From Ignavibacteria bacterium (lineage in GTDB: Bacteria; Bacteroidota; Ignavibacteria; Ignavibacteriales; Ignavibacteriaceae), in the NCBI GenBank assembly GCA_021286645.1, contig JAJTBZ010000008.1:1-64000 (forward strand): DNA of 64,000 nt, in the 5' to 3' direction. The translations under genes were made by a program, and so were the position numbers. The notes below the pieces were generated by a model, which searched no databases, was not told the DNA's origin, and was given only the letters and a program-made list of their open reading frames with translations. Positions 53,218 through 62,905 of the stretch are shown here, piece by piece (position 1 is the first letter of the stretch; each line of letters opens with the position of its first letter).

Positions 53218-54695
53218 TGGAACTTACGAAACTTATTAATAGCCTTCACGTTATTCATGTTTCCGGGAATGTTGAAAGAAAAGACATCACCGGAATTTAT
53301 TACGATTCGCGCAGAGTTAAACGCGGCTGCATGTTTGTTGCAGTAAAAGGAACTGCTGTTGATGGACACCGGTATATAATGGAAGCCATTAATCAGGGCG
53401 CTATAGCGGTAATTATTGAGGATGATTCGGTTGTTCCTGACTATATCTTCTCGCATGAGAATATCACGAAAATATTAGTCAAAAGTTCACGCAGGGCTTT
53501 AGCGGAGGTATCGCATTTCTACTGTAAAGAACCAAGCCTGAAGTTGCATCTTACCGGTATTACCGGAACCAATGGAAAAACAACCACAACATGGATTATA
53601 AAATTTGTGTTGGAAAAATCTGGCCGTAAATGTGGTATGGTTGGAACCATAGCGAATTTTATTGGTAACCGGGAAATACCATCACAACTGACGACACCGG
53701 AATCCAGCGATCTGAATGAACTGTTACTGGAGATGGTGCAGGAACAGTGTACCAATGCAATTATGGAAGTCTCATCTCATTCATTAGCCTTGGATCGGGT
53801 CTATGGCCTCAATTATCGGACTGCAATATTTTCGAATTTAACTCAGGATCATCTGGATTTTCACGGGAATTTTGAGAATTATTTTGCTTCAAAAAAGAAA
53901 TTATTTGACGCCCTTACTGAAAGTTCATTCGCAGTTGTAAACATTGATGATCCATACGGCCGGCAGATTACTTCTGATTGTAAAGCAAAAATTTATACAT
54001 ATGGTCAGAACGCGGATGCAGACTTCAGAATGAGCAATGTGCAGTTTGACTTAAATGGCACCAGATTCACATTGACTTACTCGGGGAAAGATTACATCAT
54101 ACATGCTCCGCTCATAGGTTTATTTAACGCGTATAATATTACCGCGGCAATTGTAGCCTGTTATACAGAAGGCTTAAGCCTGGAAGAAATTTGCTCAGCT
54201 TTAACAGAGCTGCCACATGTGCCGGGAAGATTTGAGGTTGTTAATGGGGATAAATGCAAAGTCGTTGTAGATTACTCTCATACTCCCGATAGCCTTGAAA
54301 AAGCACTCTTGAACATTAGGGATCTGGTTTCCGGTGATCAGGAAATAATAACGGTTTTCGGTTGTGGCGGCAATAGAGATCGCGGAAAACGCCCCCTCAT
54401 GGGAAAGATCGCGGCCGATTTAAGCACACGTGTATATGTAACGAGTGATAATCCGAGAAAAGAAGATCCCATGGCAATTATTGAAGATATAATAGCCGGT
54501 ATGCAGGGAAGTAAATATACTGTTATTGCCGATAGAGAACAGGCAATTCGGCAGGCAATTGAATCAGCTCATTCCGGAGCAGTAATTCTTATTGCAGGTA
54601 AAGGGCACGAAGATTATCAAATTTTGGGTGAAACAAAAATTCATTTTTCTGATAAAGAAATAGCAATGAAATATCTGGAGCAGATTGCGAAATGA
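53217..54695 (+). CDS. murE: UDP-MurNAc-tripeptide synthetase MurE
   Basis: The start at 53,217 overlaps the ftsI stop (TAATG); the upstream frame from 53,166 would overlap ftsI more deeply. The 492-residue ligase has TGTNGKTTT (ATP loop) and a DNPRKEDP motif, the DNPR signature of enzymes adding meso-diaminopimelate rather than lysine. It adds the third residue of the stem peptide. Confidence 0.95.
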   Translation: MELTKLINSLHVIHVSGNVERKDITGIYYDSRRVKRGCMFVAVKGTAVDGHRYIMEAINQGAIAVIIEDDSVVPDYIFSHENITKILVKSSRRALAEVSHFYCKEPSLKLHLTGITGTNGKTTTTWIIKFVLEKSGRKCGMVGTIANFIGNREIPSQLTTPESSDLNELLLEMVQEQCTNAIMEVSSHSLALDRVYGLNYRTAIFSNLTQDHLDFHGNFENYFASKKKLFDALTESSFAVVNIDDPYGRQITSDCKAKIYTYGQNADADFRMSNVQFDLNGTRFTLTYSGKDYIIHAPLIGLFNAYNITAAIVACYTEGLSLEEICSALTELPHVPGRFEVVNGDKCKVVVDYSHTPDSLEKALLNIRDLVSGDQEIITVFGCGGNRDRGKRPLMGKIAADLSTRVYVTSDNPRKEDPMAIIEDIIAGMQGSKYTVIADREQAIRQAIESAHSGAVILIAGKGHEDYQILGETKIHFSDKEIAMKYLEQIAK

Positions 54696-56086
54696 AAAAG
54701 ATACAATTAACAAAAGATGACTTGCAGTCAGTTCTTGATTTTGAATTAGTGAATTTTGAACGATTTACATCGGCAACACATGTATCTATTGATAGCCGTA
54801 CAATAACCGAAGGAAGTATTTACGTTGCCATTCAGGGTGAGAAACTGGATGGACATGAATTTGCTAAAGAAGCAATCAAAAAAGGCGCATGCGCGGCTGT
54901 AATTGCCCGGGAAAAAATGAGCGGACTGTTGCTGCCAAAGAATTTTCCTGTAATAATAGTTGATGATACAACACTTGCATTAGGACTGCTTGCCTCTTTA
55001 TGGCGAGATAAATTAAATGCCAAAGTGATCTCCTTAACAGGTAGTAACGGAAAGACTACAACCAAAGATGTATTGGTTCAGATACTTTCTGAATCATATG
55101 CAGTTATTGGAACCGCGGCTAATAATAACAATCATATAGGTGTCCCCCTCACTATTCTAAGCGCCAATTCAGATTGTGAATTCCTGGTGCTTGAGCATGG
55201 TACAAATCACTTTGATGAAATTGCTTATACTGCTTCTATTGCCAGGCCCGATTTGGCTTTTATTACCAATATAGGGGCTTCTCATCTTGAATATCTGAAG
55301 AACCTTGAAGGAGTTAAAAAGGAAAAAGTTGCGTTATTATATGCTTGCGAAAAAAATAACGGAACCATTTTTATTAACGTTGACGATAAATTACTTAAGC
55401 CGCTTGCCAAAGAGTTTGAAAAATGTATAACAGTAGGTACAAAAGCCTCTGCCGATTATAGCTATAAGTTCAAGGGATATAATAAAAACGGGTATCCAAA
55501 GGTTCACATAGATTTTGAAGAAAAGGCCATGGAGATAACCGTTCCATTATATGGCAAGCATAATGCAAGTAATTTGGCCGCAGCTGTTGCAATAGCGCTG
55601 TACGCGGGTATGAGTAAGAGTGCAATTACAGCGGGTATAAAAAAAGTTCAACCTGCGAAGCACCGCCTGGTACCAATTGAGTTAAAAAAAGCATTAATAC
55701 TTGATGATACGTATAATGCTAACCCCCAGTCTATGCTTACATCACTTGATGTATTAAGAAATATAAAAACTTACAAAAATCGTTGGGTAATTTTAGGCGA
55801 TATGTTTGAGCTTGGTGAGCAGTCAGAAAAATTACACAAAAGTATAGTACCTGCAATTCTGAAGAATCAGAATATTCGTGTATTCACCCTGGGCGATATG
55901 ATGTATTCGGTATTTAAGGAATTGAAAAAATATTATTTGCCTGTATGGCATTTCAAAGATAAAAACTCCTTATTCGAAGCAGTAAATGAAACCGATTTTG
56001 CTCATTCTGCTATCTTGATCAAGGGGTCGCGAGGAATGAAAATGGAAGAAGTTGTTGAAGCTATTGTGAGAAAGTTCGAAGAATAA
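54692..56086 (+). CDS. murF: UDP-MurNAc-pentapeptide synthetase MurF
   Basis: The 464-residue ligase has TGSNGKTTTKD, NNNNHIGVPLT, EHGTNHFDEI and DDTYNANPQSM, all MurF-specific. It adds D-Ala-D-Ala. ATGA overlap with murE. ddl is not nearby. Confidence 0.95.
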   Translation: MKKIQLTKDDLQSVLDFELVNFERFTSATHVSIDSRTITEGSIYVAIQGEKLDGHEFAKEAIKKGACAAVIAREKMSGLLLPKNFPVIIVDDTTLALGLLASLWRDKLNAKVISLTGSNGKTTTKDVLVQILSESYAVIGTAANNNNHIGVPLTILSANSDCEFLVLEHGTNHFDEIAYTASIARPDLAFITNIGASHLEYLKNLEGVKKEKVALLYACEKNNGTIFINVDDKLLKPLAKEFEKCITVGTKASADYSYKFKGYNKNGYPKVHIDFEEKAMEITVPLYGKHNASNLAAAVAIALYAGMSKSAITAGIKKVQPAKHRLVPIELKKALILDDTYNANPQSMLTSLDVLRNIKTYKNRWVILGDMFELGEQSEKLHKSIVPAILKNQNIRVFTLGDMMYSVFKELKKYYLPVWHFKDKNSLFEAVNETDFAHSAILIKGSRGMKMEEVVEAIVRKFEE

Positions 56087-56087
56087 C

Positions 56088-57197
56088 ATGCTGTATCATT
56101 TATTTGATTATTTACATCGTGCGTTTAATATTCCCGGAACAGGGATGTTTCACTATCTAACATTCCGCTCCGCGTTGGCAGCCATTACCGCGCTGCTTAT
56201 CAGCTTATATTTCGGGCCAAAGTTCATTAAAAAATTGCAGATAATGCAAATAGGCGAGGCTAAGAAAGCCGATGGCCCCAAGAGTCATTGGTCAAAAGCC
56301 GGCACACCTACAATGGGTGGAATTATTGTTCTGGTTTCAATATTTGTTCCGGTGCTTTTTTGGGCCGAGATGAAAAGCACGTATATACTTTTAATAACTG
56401 TAGGAACTCTGTTATTAGGTGCTGTAGGCTTTTTAGATGATTACCTCAAAGTAGTCAGGAAATTCCCTAACGGACTGATTGCCCGCTACAAGTTATTAGG
56501 TCAGTTTATTGTGGGACTGCTTATTGGATGTGTAATATATTTTTCACATGATTTTAATAACGCGAATACACTTACTACAATTCCATTCCTTAAAAGTATG
56601 AATCTTGATTTCGGGATATTTTATATACCCGCAGTAATTTTCATAGTAACAGCTACATCTAATGCTGTTAACCTGACCGATGGGTTAGACGGGCTCGCGA
56701 TAGGTTTAATGACAATAACGATGCTGGCTATGGCGGTTATATGTTATGTTACCGGTAACGCGATTTATTCGAAGTATTTAAATTTAATATTTCTTCCTGG
56801 TTCGGGCGAATTAGTAGTAGTAATTGCAGCTATGGTGGGAGCCGGTTTAGGGTTCCTGTGGTTCAATTCATATCCGGCTCAGGTTTTCATGGGTGATACC
56901 GGGTCACTGGCCTTGGGTGGCGCATTTGGAATACTGGCGATCCTGGTAAAAAAAGAATTGATGATACCCATTTTAGGGGGCGTATTTTTTATGGAGACCC
57001 TGTCTTCGATAATTCAACGTATGTATTTCAAGTACACGAAAAAGCGGTATGGCGAGGGCAAGAGAGTATTTAAAATGGCTCCCATTCATCATCATTTTGA
57101 GTTGTTGGGCTGGCCCGAACCCAAAATTGTTGTTCGCTTTTATATAATTGGAATCATTTTAGCCATCATTAGCCTTGCATCATTGAAGATTAGGTAG
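56088..57197 (+). CDS. mraY: Phospho-MurNAc-pentapeptide transferase MraY
   Basis: The 369-residue membrane protein has about ten helices and the motifs TPTMGGIIVL, FLDDYLKV, NLTDGLDGLAIG, FMGDTGSLALGG and MAPIHHHFELLGWPEPKIV. It makes lipid I at the membrane. Confidence 0.96.
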   Translation: MLYHLFDYLHRAFNIPGTGMFHYLTFRSALAAITALLISLYFGPKFIKKLQIMQIGEAKKADGPKSHWSKAGTPTMGGIIVLVSIFVPVLFWAEMKSTYILLITVGTLLLGAVGFLDDYLKVVRKFPNGLIARYKLLGQFIVGLLIGCVIYFSHDFNNANTLTTIPFLKSMNLDFGIFYIPAVIFIVTATSNAVNLTDGLDGLAIGLMTITMLAMAVICYVTGNAIYSKYLNLIFLPGSGELVVVIAAMVGAGLGFLWFNSYPAQVFMGDTGSLALGGAFGILAILVKKELMIPILGGVFFMETLSSIIQRMYFKYTKKRYGEGKRVFKMAPIHHHFELLGWPEPKIVVRFYIIGIILAIISLASLKIR

Positions 57198-57200
57198 TAT

Positions 57201-58574
57201 ATGGTAAGCAAAGCATTTTTTATGGAAATACAAGGTAAGAAAATCACAGTGCTTGGAGCAGAGAGAAGCGGCATTGGAGCTGCTAAACTGCTCAAGAAAC
57301 TTGGCGCCAGGCCCTTTGTAAGCGACTTCGCTGAGGCTGGTAAACTTACCGACCGTATTCAGGAAATGCAAAATGAAGGGATCGATTATGAAACAGGCGG
57401 GCATAGCGATAAAGTGTATGACGCTGAGTTTTGTGTTATAAGTCCCGGGGTTCCTTCGCACGCTCCTGTTGTAGTCGAAATGAAGAATCGCGGGATGGAG
57501 ATCATTTCAGAGCTCGAATTTGCTGCGAATTTTTGCAAAGGCAAAATTATCGGAATTACCGGAACAAACGGTAAGAGCACTACTACTGCATTGGTCGATC
57601 ATTTATTAAAAGCCGCGGGATACTTTTGTGTACTCGCGGGTAATTATGGTAAAGCATTTTCCGAAGTTGTGCTTGATGTACCGGAAGATGGATTTGTTGC
57701 ATTGGAAATTTCAAGTTTTCAACTGGATCATACATACTTTTTCGCGCCTGCAGTAGCGATGATTCTTAATATTACACCCGATCATTTGAATCGGTATAAT
57801 AACAGCATGCAAGAGTATGCTGAAGCCAAATTTAAAATATTTAAGAACTTTACTGATAGCAATTTATTGATTCTTAATTATGATAATGAATATCTACAAA
57901 GTGATAAAATATCGGCGAAAGGTACTGTTCATTACTTCAGTTTAACCACACAGTTAAAGACCGGCATCAGTAAATTTGGTGAAGAACTCATTGCATCGGT
58001 TGAAGGTAAAGAAGTATTCAGATGTTCTGTTTTAGATATTGCTATTCGCGGCGAGCATAATCATGCTAACGCGATGGCGGCAATTGAAGCGGTTATTCCG
58101 TTTATTAATGATACAAAGAAGATCATCGAAGGGTTAAAGTCTTTTACTGGTATCGCACATCGCATGGAAGTAATCAGAGAACTGGATGGCGTACTGTACG
58201 TTAATGATTCTAAGGCTACAAATGTCGATTCAGTTTGGTATGCATTGCGGAGTTACGATTCACCAATCTTCCTGATATTGGGCGGTATTGATAAAGGTAA
58301 TGATTACGGACAAATTAGAGATCTCGTACTGAATAAAGTTAAAAAAATATATGCTATCGGCCAGTCAGCAGAAAAAATCTTTAAGTATTTTCATCATGAT
58401 ATAAAAGTTGAGATAAAGAAAACCCTTGAAGAGTGTGTAATGGCTGCAAATAGTGAAGCCCGCAAGGACGAAGTAGTATTATTATCGCCGGCATGTGCCA
58501 GCATGGATATGTTTAAGAATTATGAACACCGCGGCGAAGTTTTTCGTTCGGCTGTAGAAAAGTTAGCACAATGA
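57201..58574 (+). CDS. murD: UDP-MurNAc-L-Ala:D-Glu ligase MurD
   Basis: The 457-residue ligase has VLGAERSGIGAAKLLKKLGA, SPGVP, TGTNGKSTTTALV, LEISSFQLD and VNDSKATNVDSVWYAL. A second ATG at 57,222 (MEIQGKKITVLG) is a possible start. It adds D-glutamate. Confidence 0.95.
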   Translation: MVSKAFFMEIQGKKITVLGAERSGIGAAKLLKKLGARPFVSDFAEAGKLTDRIQEMQNEGIDYETGGHSDKVYDAEFCVISPGVPSHAPVVVEMKNRGMEIISELEFAANFCKGKIIGITGTNGKSTTTALVDHLLKAAGYFCVLAGNYGKAFSEVVLDVPEDGFVALEISSFQLDHTYFFAPAVAMILNITPDHLNRYNNSMQEYAEAKFKIFKNFTDSNLLILNYDNEYLQSDKISAKGTVHYFSLTTQLKTGISKFGEELIASVEGKEVFRCSVLDIAIRGEHNHANAMAAIEAVIPFINDTKKIIEGLKSFTGIAHRMEVIRELDGVLYVNDSKATNVDSVWYALRSYDSPIFLILGGIDKGNDYGQIRDLVLNKVKKIYAIGQSAEKIFKYFHHDIKVEIKKTLEECVMAANSEARKDEVVLLSPACASMDMFKNYEHRGEVFRSAVEKLAQ

Positions 58575-59695
58575 AAAAGTATTCATACGCAATAATGGCA
58601 TCATCGTTTATGCTGTTTGGTCTTGGACTCATTATTCTAATGAGTGCAAGCAGCGTATATTCGGTGGAAAACCGGGAAAGTTTATTCGCGATATTCAACG
58701 CTCAACTGCTTAAGGGGCTGGTTGGCTTCGTGTTGATGATAATTTTCGCTGCTATTCCCTATGAATACTATAAAAGTTTTAGTAAGCCTGCTCTTTTTGC
58801 AATAATACTTGTTCTAATAGCCACGCGCTGTATGGCATCGGTGAATAACGTGCATCGTTGGTTCACTTTGGGTTTTATATCCTTTCAACCTGCCGAGTTC
58901 GCGAAGATCATTTTATTTATTCACCTCGCGAAGCTCTTAGAAGAGAAAAAAGAAATACTGACAGATTTTACACAGGGATTCAGATATCCACTGTTTTGGA
59001 TGATAATTGTCGGCGGTTTGGTTATGATACAACCAAGCTTCAGCAATGCTATTATCATTTTATCAATTTCATTTTTAATGATTACTGTTGCCGGGGCGAG
59101 GTGGAAACATTTAGTTTCTACTTTAGCTGCCGGTTTAATTCCGATTGTTACTGCCGCAATGCTTGTTCCATATGCGCGTGGACGCATAATGAAATTTGTC
59201 AGTGCTGTTTTTTCGGGTGAAAACTACGATCCTCAGGTGCATCAATCAATAATTGGACTTGGTAGTGGTGGTTTTATCGGCAGGGGTATCGGAAACAGCT
59301 GGCAGCGTAATTTGCACCTTCCTGAAGCTTATGGTGATTTTATATTTGCTATATCGGGAGAAGAATTAGGTTTTATCGGTTCATTGATCATTATATCGTT
59401 CTTTTTTGGAATGTTCTTTATCGGGATGATAATTGCGAAGAATGCAAAAGACATGTTCGGACAGCTTTTGGCCTTTGCTATCTCCGGTATGTTTATGGTA
59501 CAGGCACTGATACATATATCGGTATCAGTAGGTCTGATGCCGAACACCGGTATCCCGTTACCATTTGTTAGTCACGGTGGCACATCGTTATTAATGATTT
59601 GTGTTTCGTTAGGTATTTTAATGCGCATCGGGTTAACGCAAAACCAGGATACTCCGACGATTGAACCGAATGAAGAGCAGGCACAAACCGCATGA
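58571..59695 (+). CDS. ftsW: Septal peptidoglycan polymerase FtsW
   Basis: The 374-residue SEDS-family membrane protein has ten predicted helices, with RWFTLGFISFQPAEFAKI, HQSIIGLGSGGFIGRGIGNS and NTGIPLPFVSHGGTSLL as conserved loops. It polymerises glycan with FtsI. ATGA overlaps with murD and murG. Confidence 0.95.
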   Translation: MKKYSYAIMASSFMLFGLGLIILMSASSVYSVENRESLFAIFNAQLLKGLVGFVLMIIFAAIPYEYYKSFSKPALFAIILVLIATRCMASVNNVHRWFTLGFISFQPAEFAKIILFIHLAKLLEEKKEILTDFTQGFRYPLFWMIIVGGLVMIQPSFSNAIIILSISFLMITVAGARWKHLVSTLAAGLIPIVTAAMLVPYARGRIMKFVSAVFSGENYDPQVHQSIIGLGSGGFIGRGIGNSWQRNLHLPEAYGDFIFAISGEELGFIGSLIIISFFFGMFFIGMIIAKNAKDMFGQLLAFAISGMFMVQALIHISVSVGLMPNTGIPLPFVSHGGTSLLMICVSLGILMRIGLTQNQDTPTIEPNEEQAQTA

Positions 59696-60792
59696 AGCAG
59701 TATAGAACAACATTCTTCTTCGCGGGTGGCGGAACAGGCGGGCATTTATATCCTGCAATTGCAATTGCAGAGGCTCTGAAAGCCAGTATTCCTGATGCAG
59801 AGATATGTTTTTTTGGCCGCGCGGATAAAATTGAGGGAAGAGTTGTACCACAGTATGGATTTCGCTTCATAAATATTGATGTTGAAGGATTTTCTCGCAA
59901 AAACATGGTGCGAAACTTGCGAGTTATTGTTAAATTTGTACTCGGAATTTTTAAAAGTTTGGGTCGCACTATTTCGAGCAGGCCAATTGTTACAGTAACT
60001 ACCGGCGCGTATATATCAGCACCGGTAATTGTAGCAGCAAGAATCATGGGTTCACGGATAATAATGATTGAACCAAACAGTTTTCCCGGCATGACAACAC
60101 GGTTATTTGAACGCTTTGCAGATGAGATTCATTTAACATTTGAAGATACCAAAAAGTACCTTCGGCAGCCCGAGAAATGGAAACTGACCGGTAACCCGAT
60201 TCGATTAGCATTTGCTAAAATGGATAGTAAAGATGCAAAGTTACGCGCCGGTTATAATCCGGAGGAAACGTTAATAGTTGTTACCGGTGGAAGCTTGGGA
60301 GCAAAAAAAATGAATGCAAGCTTTGCCCTGAAAGTAAATGAAATTTCGAAGCCCGGTATAAATATTTTATGGCAAACAGGTGCGGGCTATTATGAAGAGT
60401 ACAAGAAGTTTGCTACAGACAGAGTGAGAGTTGTTCCTTTTATTGATGATATGGCAACTGTAATGAATGCAGCAGATATTTTAGTCTGCAGGGCAGGTGC
60501 CACCACGATCGCGGAGATTGCAGCTCTCGGAAAAGCCGCCATTCTCATTCCATCAATAAACGTTGCAGAGAATCATCAGTATTTTAATGCCCGTTCACTT
60601 GCAGATAAAAATGCGGCTATACTGATAGAAGAGAAAGATATGGATACTATGCTGGCACCCATACTTTCAGAGTTAACAAAGAATAAAGAAAAAATTGAAG
60701 AATTAAGTACGAACGTTCATGCATTAAGCAGTAAGAATGCCTCGAAGGTGATTGCTGATAGTATAATGACGTATGTTAATAACGCGAGATAA
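59692..60792 (+). CDS. murG: Lipid II synthase MurG
   Basis: The 366-residue glycosyltransferase has FAGGGTGGHLYPAIAIAEAL, VTTGAYISAPV, TGGSLGAKKMN and CRAGATTIAEIAALGKAAILIPS. It adds GlcNAc to lipid I on the inner face of the membrane. Confidence 0.96.
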   Translation: MKQYRTTFFFAGGGTGGHLYPAIAIAEALKASIPDAEICFFGRADKIEGRVVPQYGFRFINIDVEGFSRKNMVRNLRVIVKFVLGIFKSLGRTISSRPIVTVTTGAYISAPVIVAARIMGSRIIMIEPNSFPGMTTRLFERFADEIHLTFEDTKKYLRQPEKWKLTGNPIRLAFAKMDSKDAKLRAGYNPEETLIVVTGGSLGAKKMNASFALKVNEISKPGINILWQTGAGYYEEYKKFATDRVRVVPFIDDMATVMNAADILVCRAGATTIAEIAALGKAAILIPSINVAENHQYFNARSLADKNAAILIEEKDMDTMLAPILSELTKNKEKIEELSTNVHALSSKNASKVIADSIMTYVNNAR

Positions 60793-60794
60793 AA

Positions 60795-62168
60795 ATGTTT
60801 AAGACAATTAAAAAAGTGCACTTTACAGGTATTGGCGGTATAGGGATGTCTGGTATTGCAGAAATTCTGCATAGCCAGGGATGTGAAATATCCGGATCAG
60901 ACCGTTCGCTTTCGGAAATAACCGATCGCCTTACCAGTCTTGGTATGACGATATATCAGGGACACGCGGCTGAAAACGTTAAAGACGCGGATGTATTAGT
61001 GTACTCTTCGGCAGTTACTACGGAAAATCCGGAAGTTGCTGCTGCTATTGACAGGAAAATCCCCGTTATTAAAAGAGCAGAAATGCTTGCCGAGTGCATG
61101 CGCATGAAATATGGTATTGGCATTTCAGGTACGCATGGTAAAACCACAACTACATCGATGGTAGGTTTAGTGCTTACTGAAGGCGGAATTGACCCTACGA
61201 TCATAGTAGGTGGTAAACTTAGCAGCCTGGGTGGTACAAACGCTCGGTTAGGGCAGGGTGAGTTTATTGTAGTTGAAGCAGATGAATTCGACCGCTCATT
61301 CTTAAAGCTTACTCCAACTATTGCAGCAATAACTACTCTTGAAAAAGAACATCTTGATACCTATAAGGATCTGGATGACATTAAAGCTGCATTCATTGAG
61401 TTCGCCAATAAGGTGCCGTTCTATGGCTTTGTTATTTTATGTATGGATGAACCTGCATTGCAGGATATAATGCCGGCAATAAATAAGAAGATCTTTACTT
61501 ACGGTACAACTTCGCAGGCTGATATTAGAGCACTTGATATAAAACATGATAAATTTTCAAGTAAGTTTCAGGTAAAATATTGTGGTAAGGATCTTGGCGA
61601 GATCATTTTACAGGTCCCCGGGGTTCATGTAGTAAAGAATGCCCTTGTTGCAGTTACCATTGGTATGGAATTGGGCGTACCGTTTGAGACAATTAAAAAA
61701 GCCCTTGAATCATTTACCGGTGTTTACCGCAGGTTTGAAGTAAAATATAACAAAGAGATATTGGTTGTTGATGATTACGCGCACCACCCTACAGAAACCA
61801 GTGCAACACTGGCGGGAATCCGATCCGGATGGGATAGAAGACTTATAGCGGTATTTCAACCACACCTCTATACCAGAACACGTGATTTCTACCAGGAATT
61901 CGGCAGATCGTTTCTTAATTCAGATATATTTATCTGTACAGATGTGTATCCGGCCCGTGAAACCGCGATTGAAGGCATTTCGGGTGAGTTAATTGCGAAA
62001 GCAGCAAAGAGTTTTGGACATAAAAACGTTATATATGTACCAAATAAGGCGGAATTACCGCAGGTATTAGGCGGTATAGCGCAGGCCGATGATATTATTG
62101 TTACCATGGGTGCAGGTGATATCTGGAAATATGGCGAAGAATTTATTAATACATTGAAAGTAAAATGA
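60795..62168 (+). CDS. murC: UDP-MurNAc:L-Ala ligase MurC
   Basis: The 457-residue ligase has HFTGIGGIGMSGIAEIL, GTHGKTTTTSMV, VEADEFDRSFL and VDDYAHHPTE. It starts peptide stem assembly. It lies 2 bp after murG and overlaps ftsQ by 4 nt. murB is missing between murC and ftsQ. Confidence 0.96.
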   Translation: MFKTIKKVHFTGIGGIGMSGIAEILHSQGCEISGSDRSLSEITDRLTSLGMTIYQGHAAENVKDADVLVYSSAVTTENPEVAAAIDRKIPVIKRAEMLAECMRMKYGIGISGTHGKTTTTSMVGLVLTEGGIDPTIIVGGKLSSLGGTNARLGQGEFIVVEADEFDRSFLKLTPTIAAITTLEKEHLDTYKDLDDIKAAFIEFANKVPFYGFVILCMDEPALQDIMPAINKKIFTYGTTSQADIRALDIKHDKFSSKFQVKYCGKDLGEIILQVPGVHVVKNALVAVTIGMELGVPFETIKKALESFTGVYRRFEVKYNKEILVVDDYAHHPTETSATLAGIRSGWDRRLIAVFQPHLYTRTRDFYQEFGRSFLNSDIFICTDVYPARETAIEGISGELIAKAAKSFGHKNVIYVPNKAELPQVLGGIAQADDIIVTMGAGDIWKYGEEFINTLKVK

Positions 62169-62896
62169 AGCAGTACACTACATCAGCAATAATTACAGGT
62201 ATCATTACAGTTGTTGTAATTGTAATGGTAATTGTATCAAACCAGCTGTGGAGTGGAACGACATTTTATCAGATGAGCCTTACAGGTGCTCATTTATTGA
62301 AAGCTGAAACGTACCTTCGCTTTGCCAGTCTGCAGGCAAATGGTAAACAGGAAATTTCAGCCGCCGAAATAAGAAACAGGTTATTGCATCATCCATACAT
62401 TAAGGATGTAATTGTATTAACAAATAAGCCGGGAACAGCGACGATACAGATCGAAGAAAAAAGAGTTCTCGCTCGTTTGTTCACAAATTCGCATGAGGCA
62501 TTAATTGCTGAAAACGGTGAAGTAATCAATCTGTTATCGGGTACAACAAATCCCGATGTCCCTATTGTATCGGGCGTTTTGGGTGATGAAAATGGCAGGT
62601 TAACTGCGGAAGAAAAACAGAAAGTTTCAAGTGCGTTTAAATTTGTCAGAGGCGCATTAATAGAGCCTGAAGTGCTTGAAAAGAAACTTTCGGAATTAGT
62701 AATAAAGAAGAATGGCACGATGATTGTAACCCTATCAGGCTTTCGTCCATTTTTTATCATTGATGAGAAAAATATAGAACGACAAACAGCTTATATGTAT
62801 AGCTTAGTTAAGGCTCAGAATAATTACAGTGCACTAATTGGTAACGCCAGCTACGTTGATGTTCGCTTTAATAAAAAAATATTTGTAGGAAGTTAG
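62165..62896 (+). CDS. ftsQ: FtsQ-like division protein
   Basis: The 243-residue protein has one N-terminal membrane helix (ITGIITVVVIVMVIVSNQLW) and a POTRA-like segment (HLLKAETYLRF...EIRNRLLHHPYIKDVIV...TATIQIEEKRVLARL). Sequence conservation is low, as is normal for FtsQ/DivIB; position between murC and ftsA supports it. Confidence 0.85.
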   Translation: MKQYTTSAIITGIITVVVIVMVIVSNQLWSGTTFYQMSLTGAHLLKAETYLRFASLQANGKQEISAAEIRNRLLHHPYIKDVIVLTNKPGTATIQIEEKRVLARLFTNSHEALIAENGEVINLLSGTTNPDVPIVSGVLGDENGRLTAEEKQKVSSAFKFVRGALIEPEVLEKKLSELVIKKNGTMIVTLSGFRPFFIIDEKNIERQTAYMYSLVKAQNNYSALIGNASYVDVRFNKKIFVGS

Positions 62897-62905
62897 GCAA
62901 TAAAC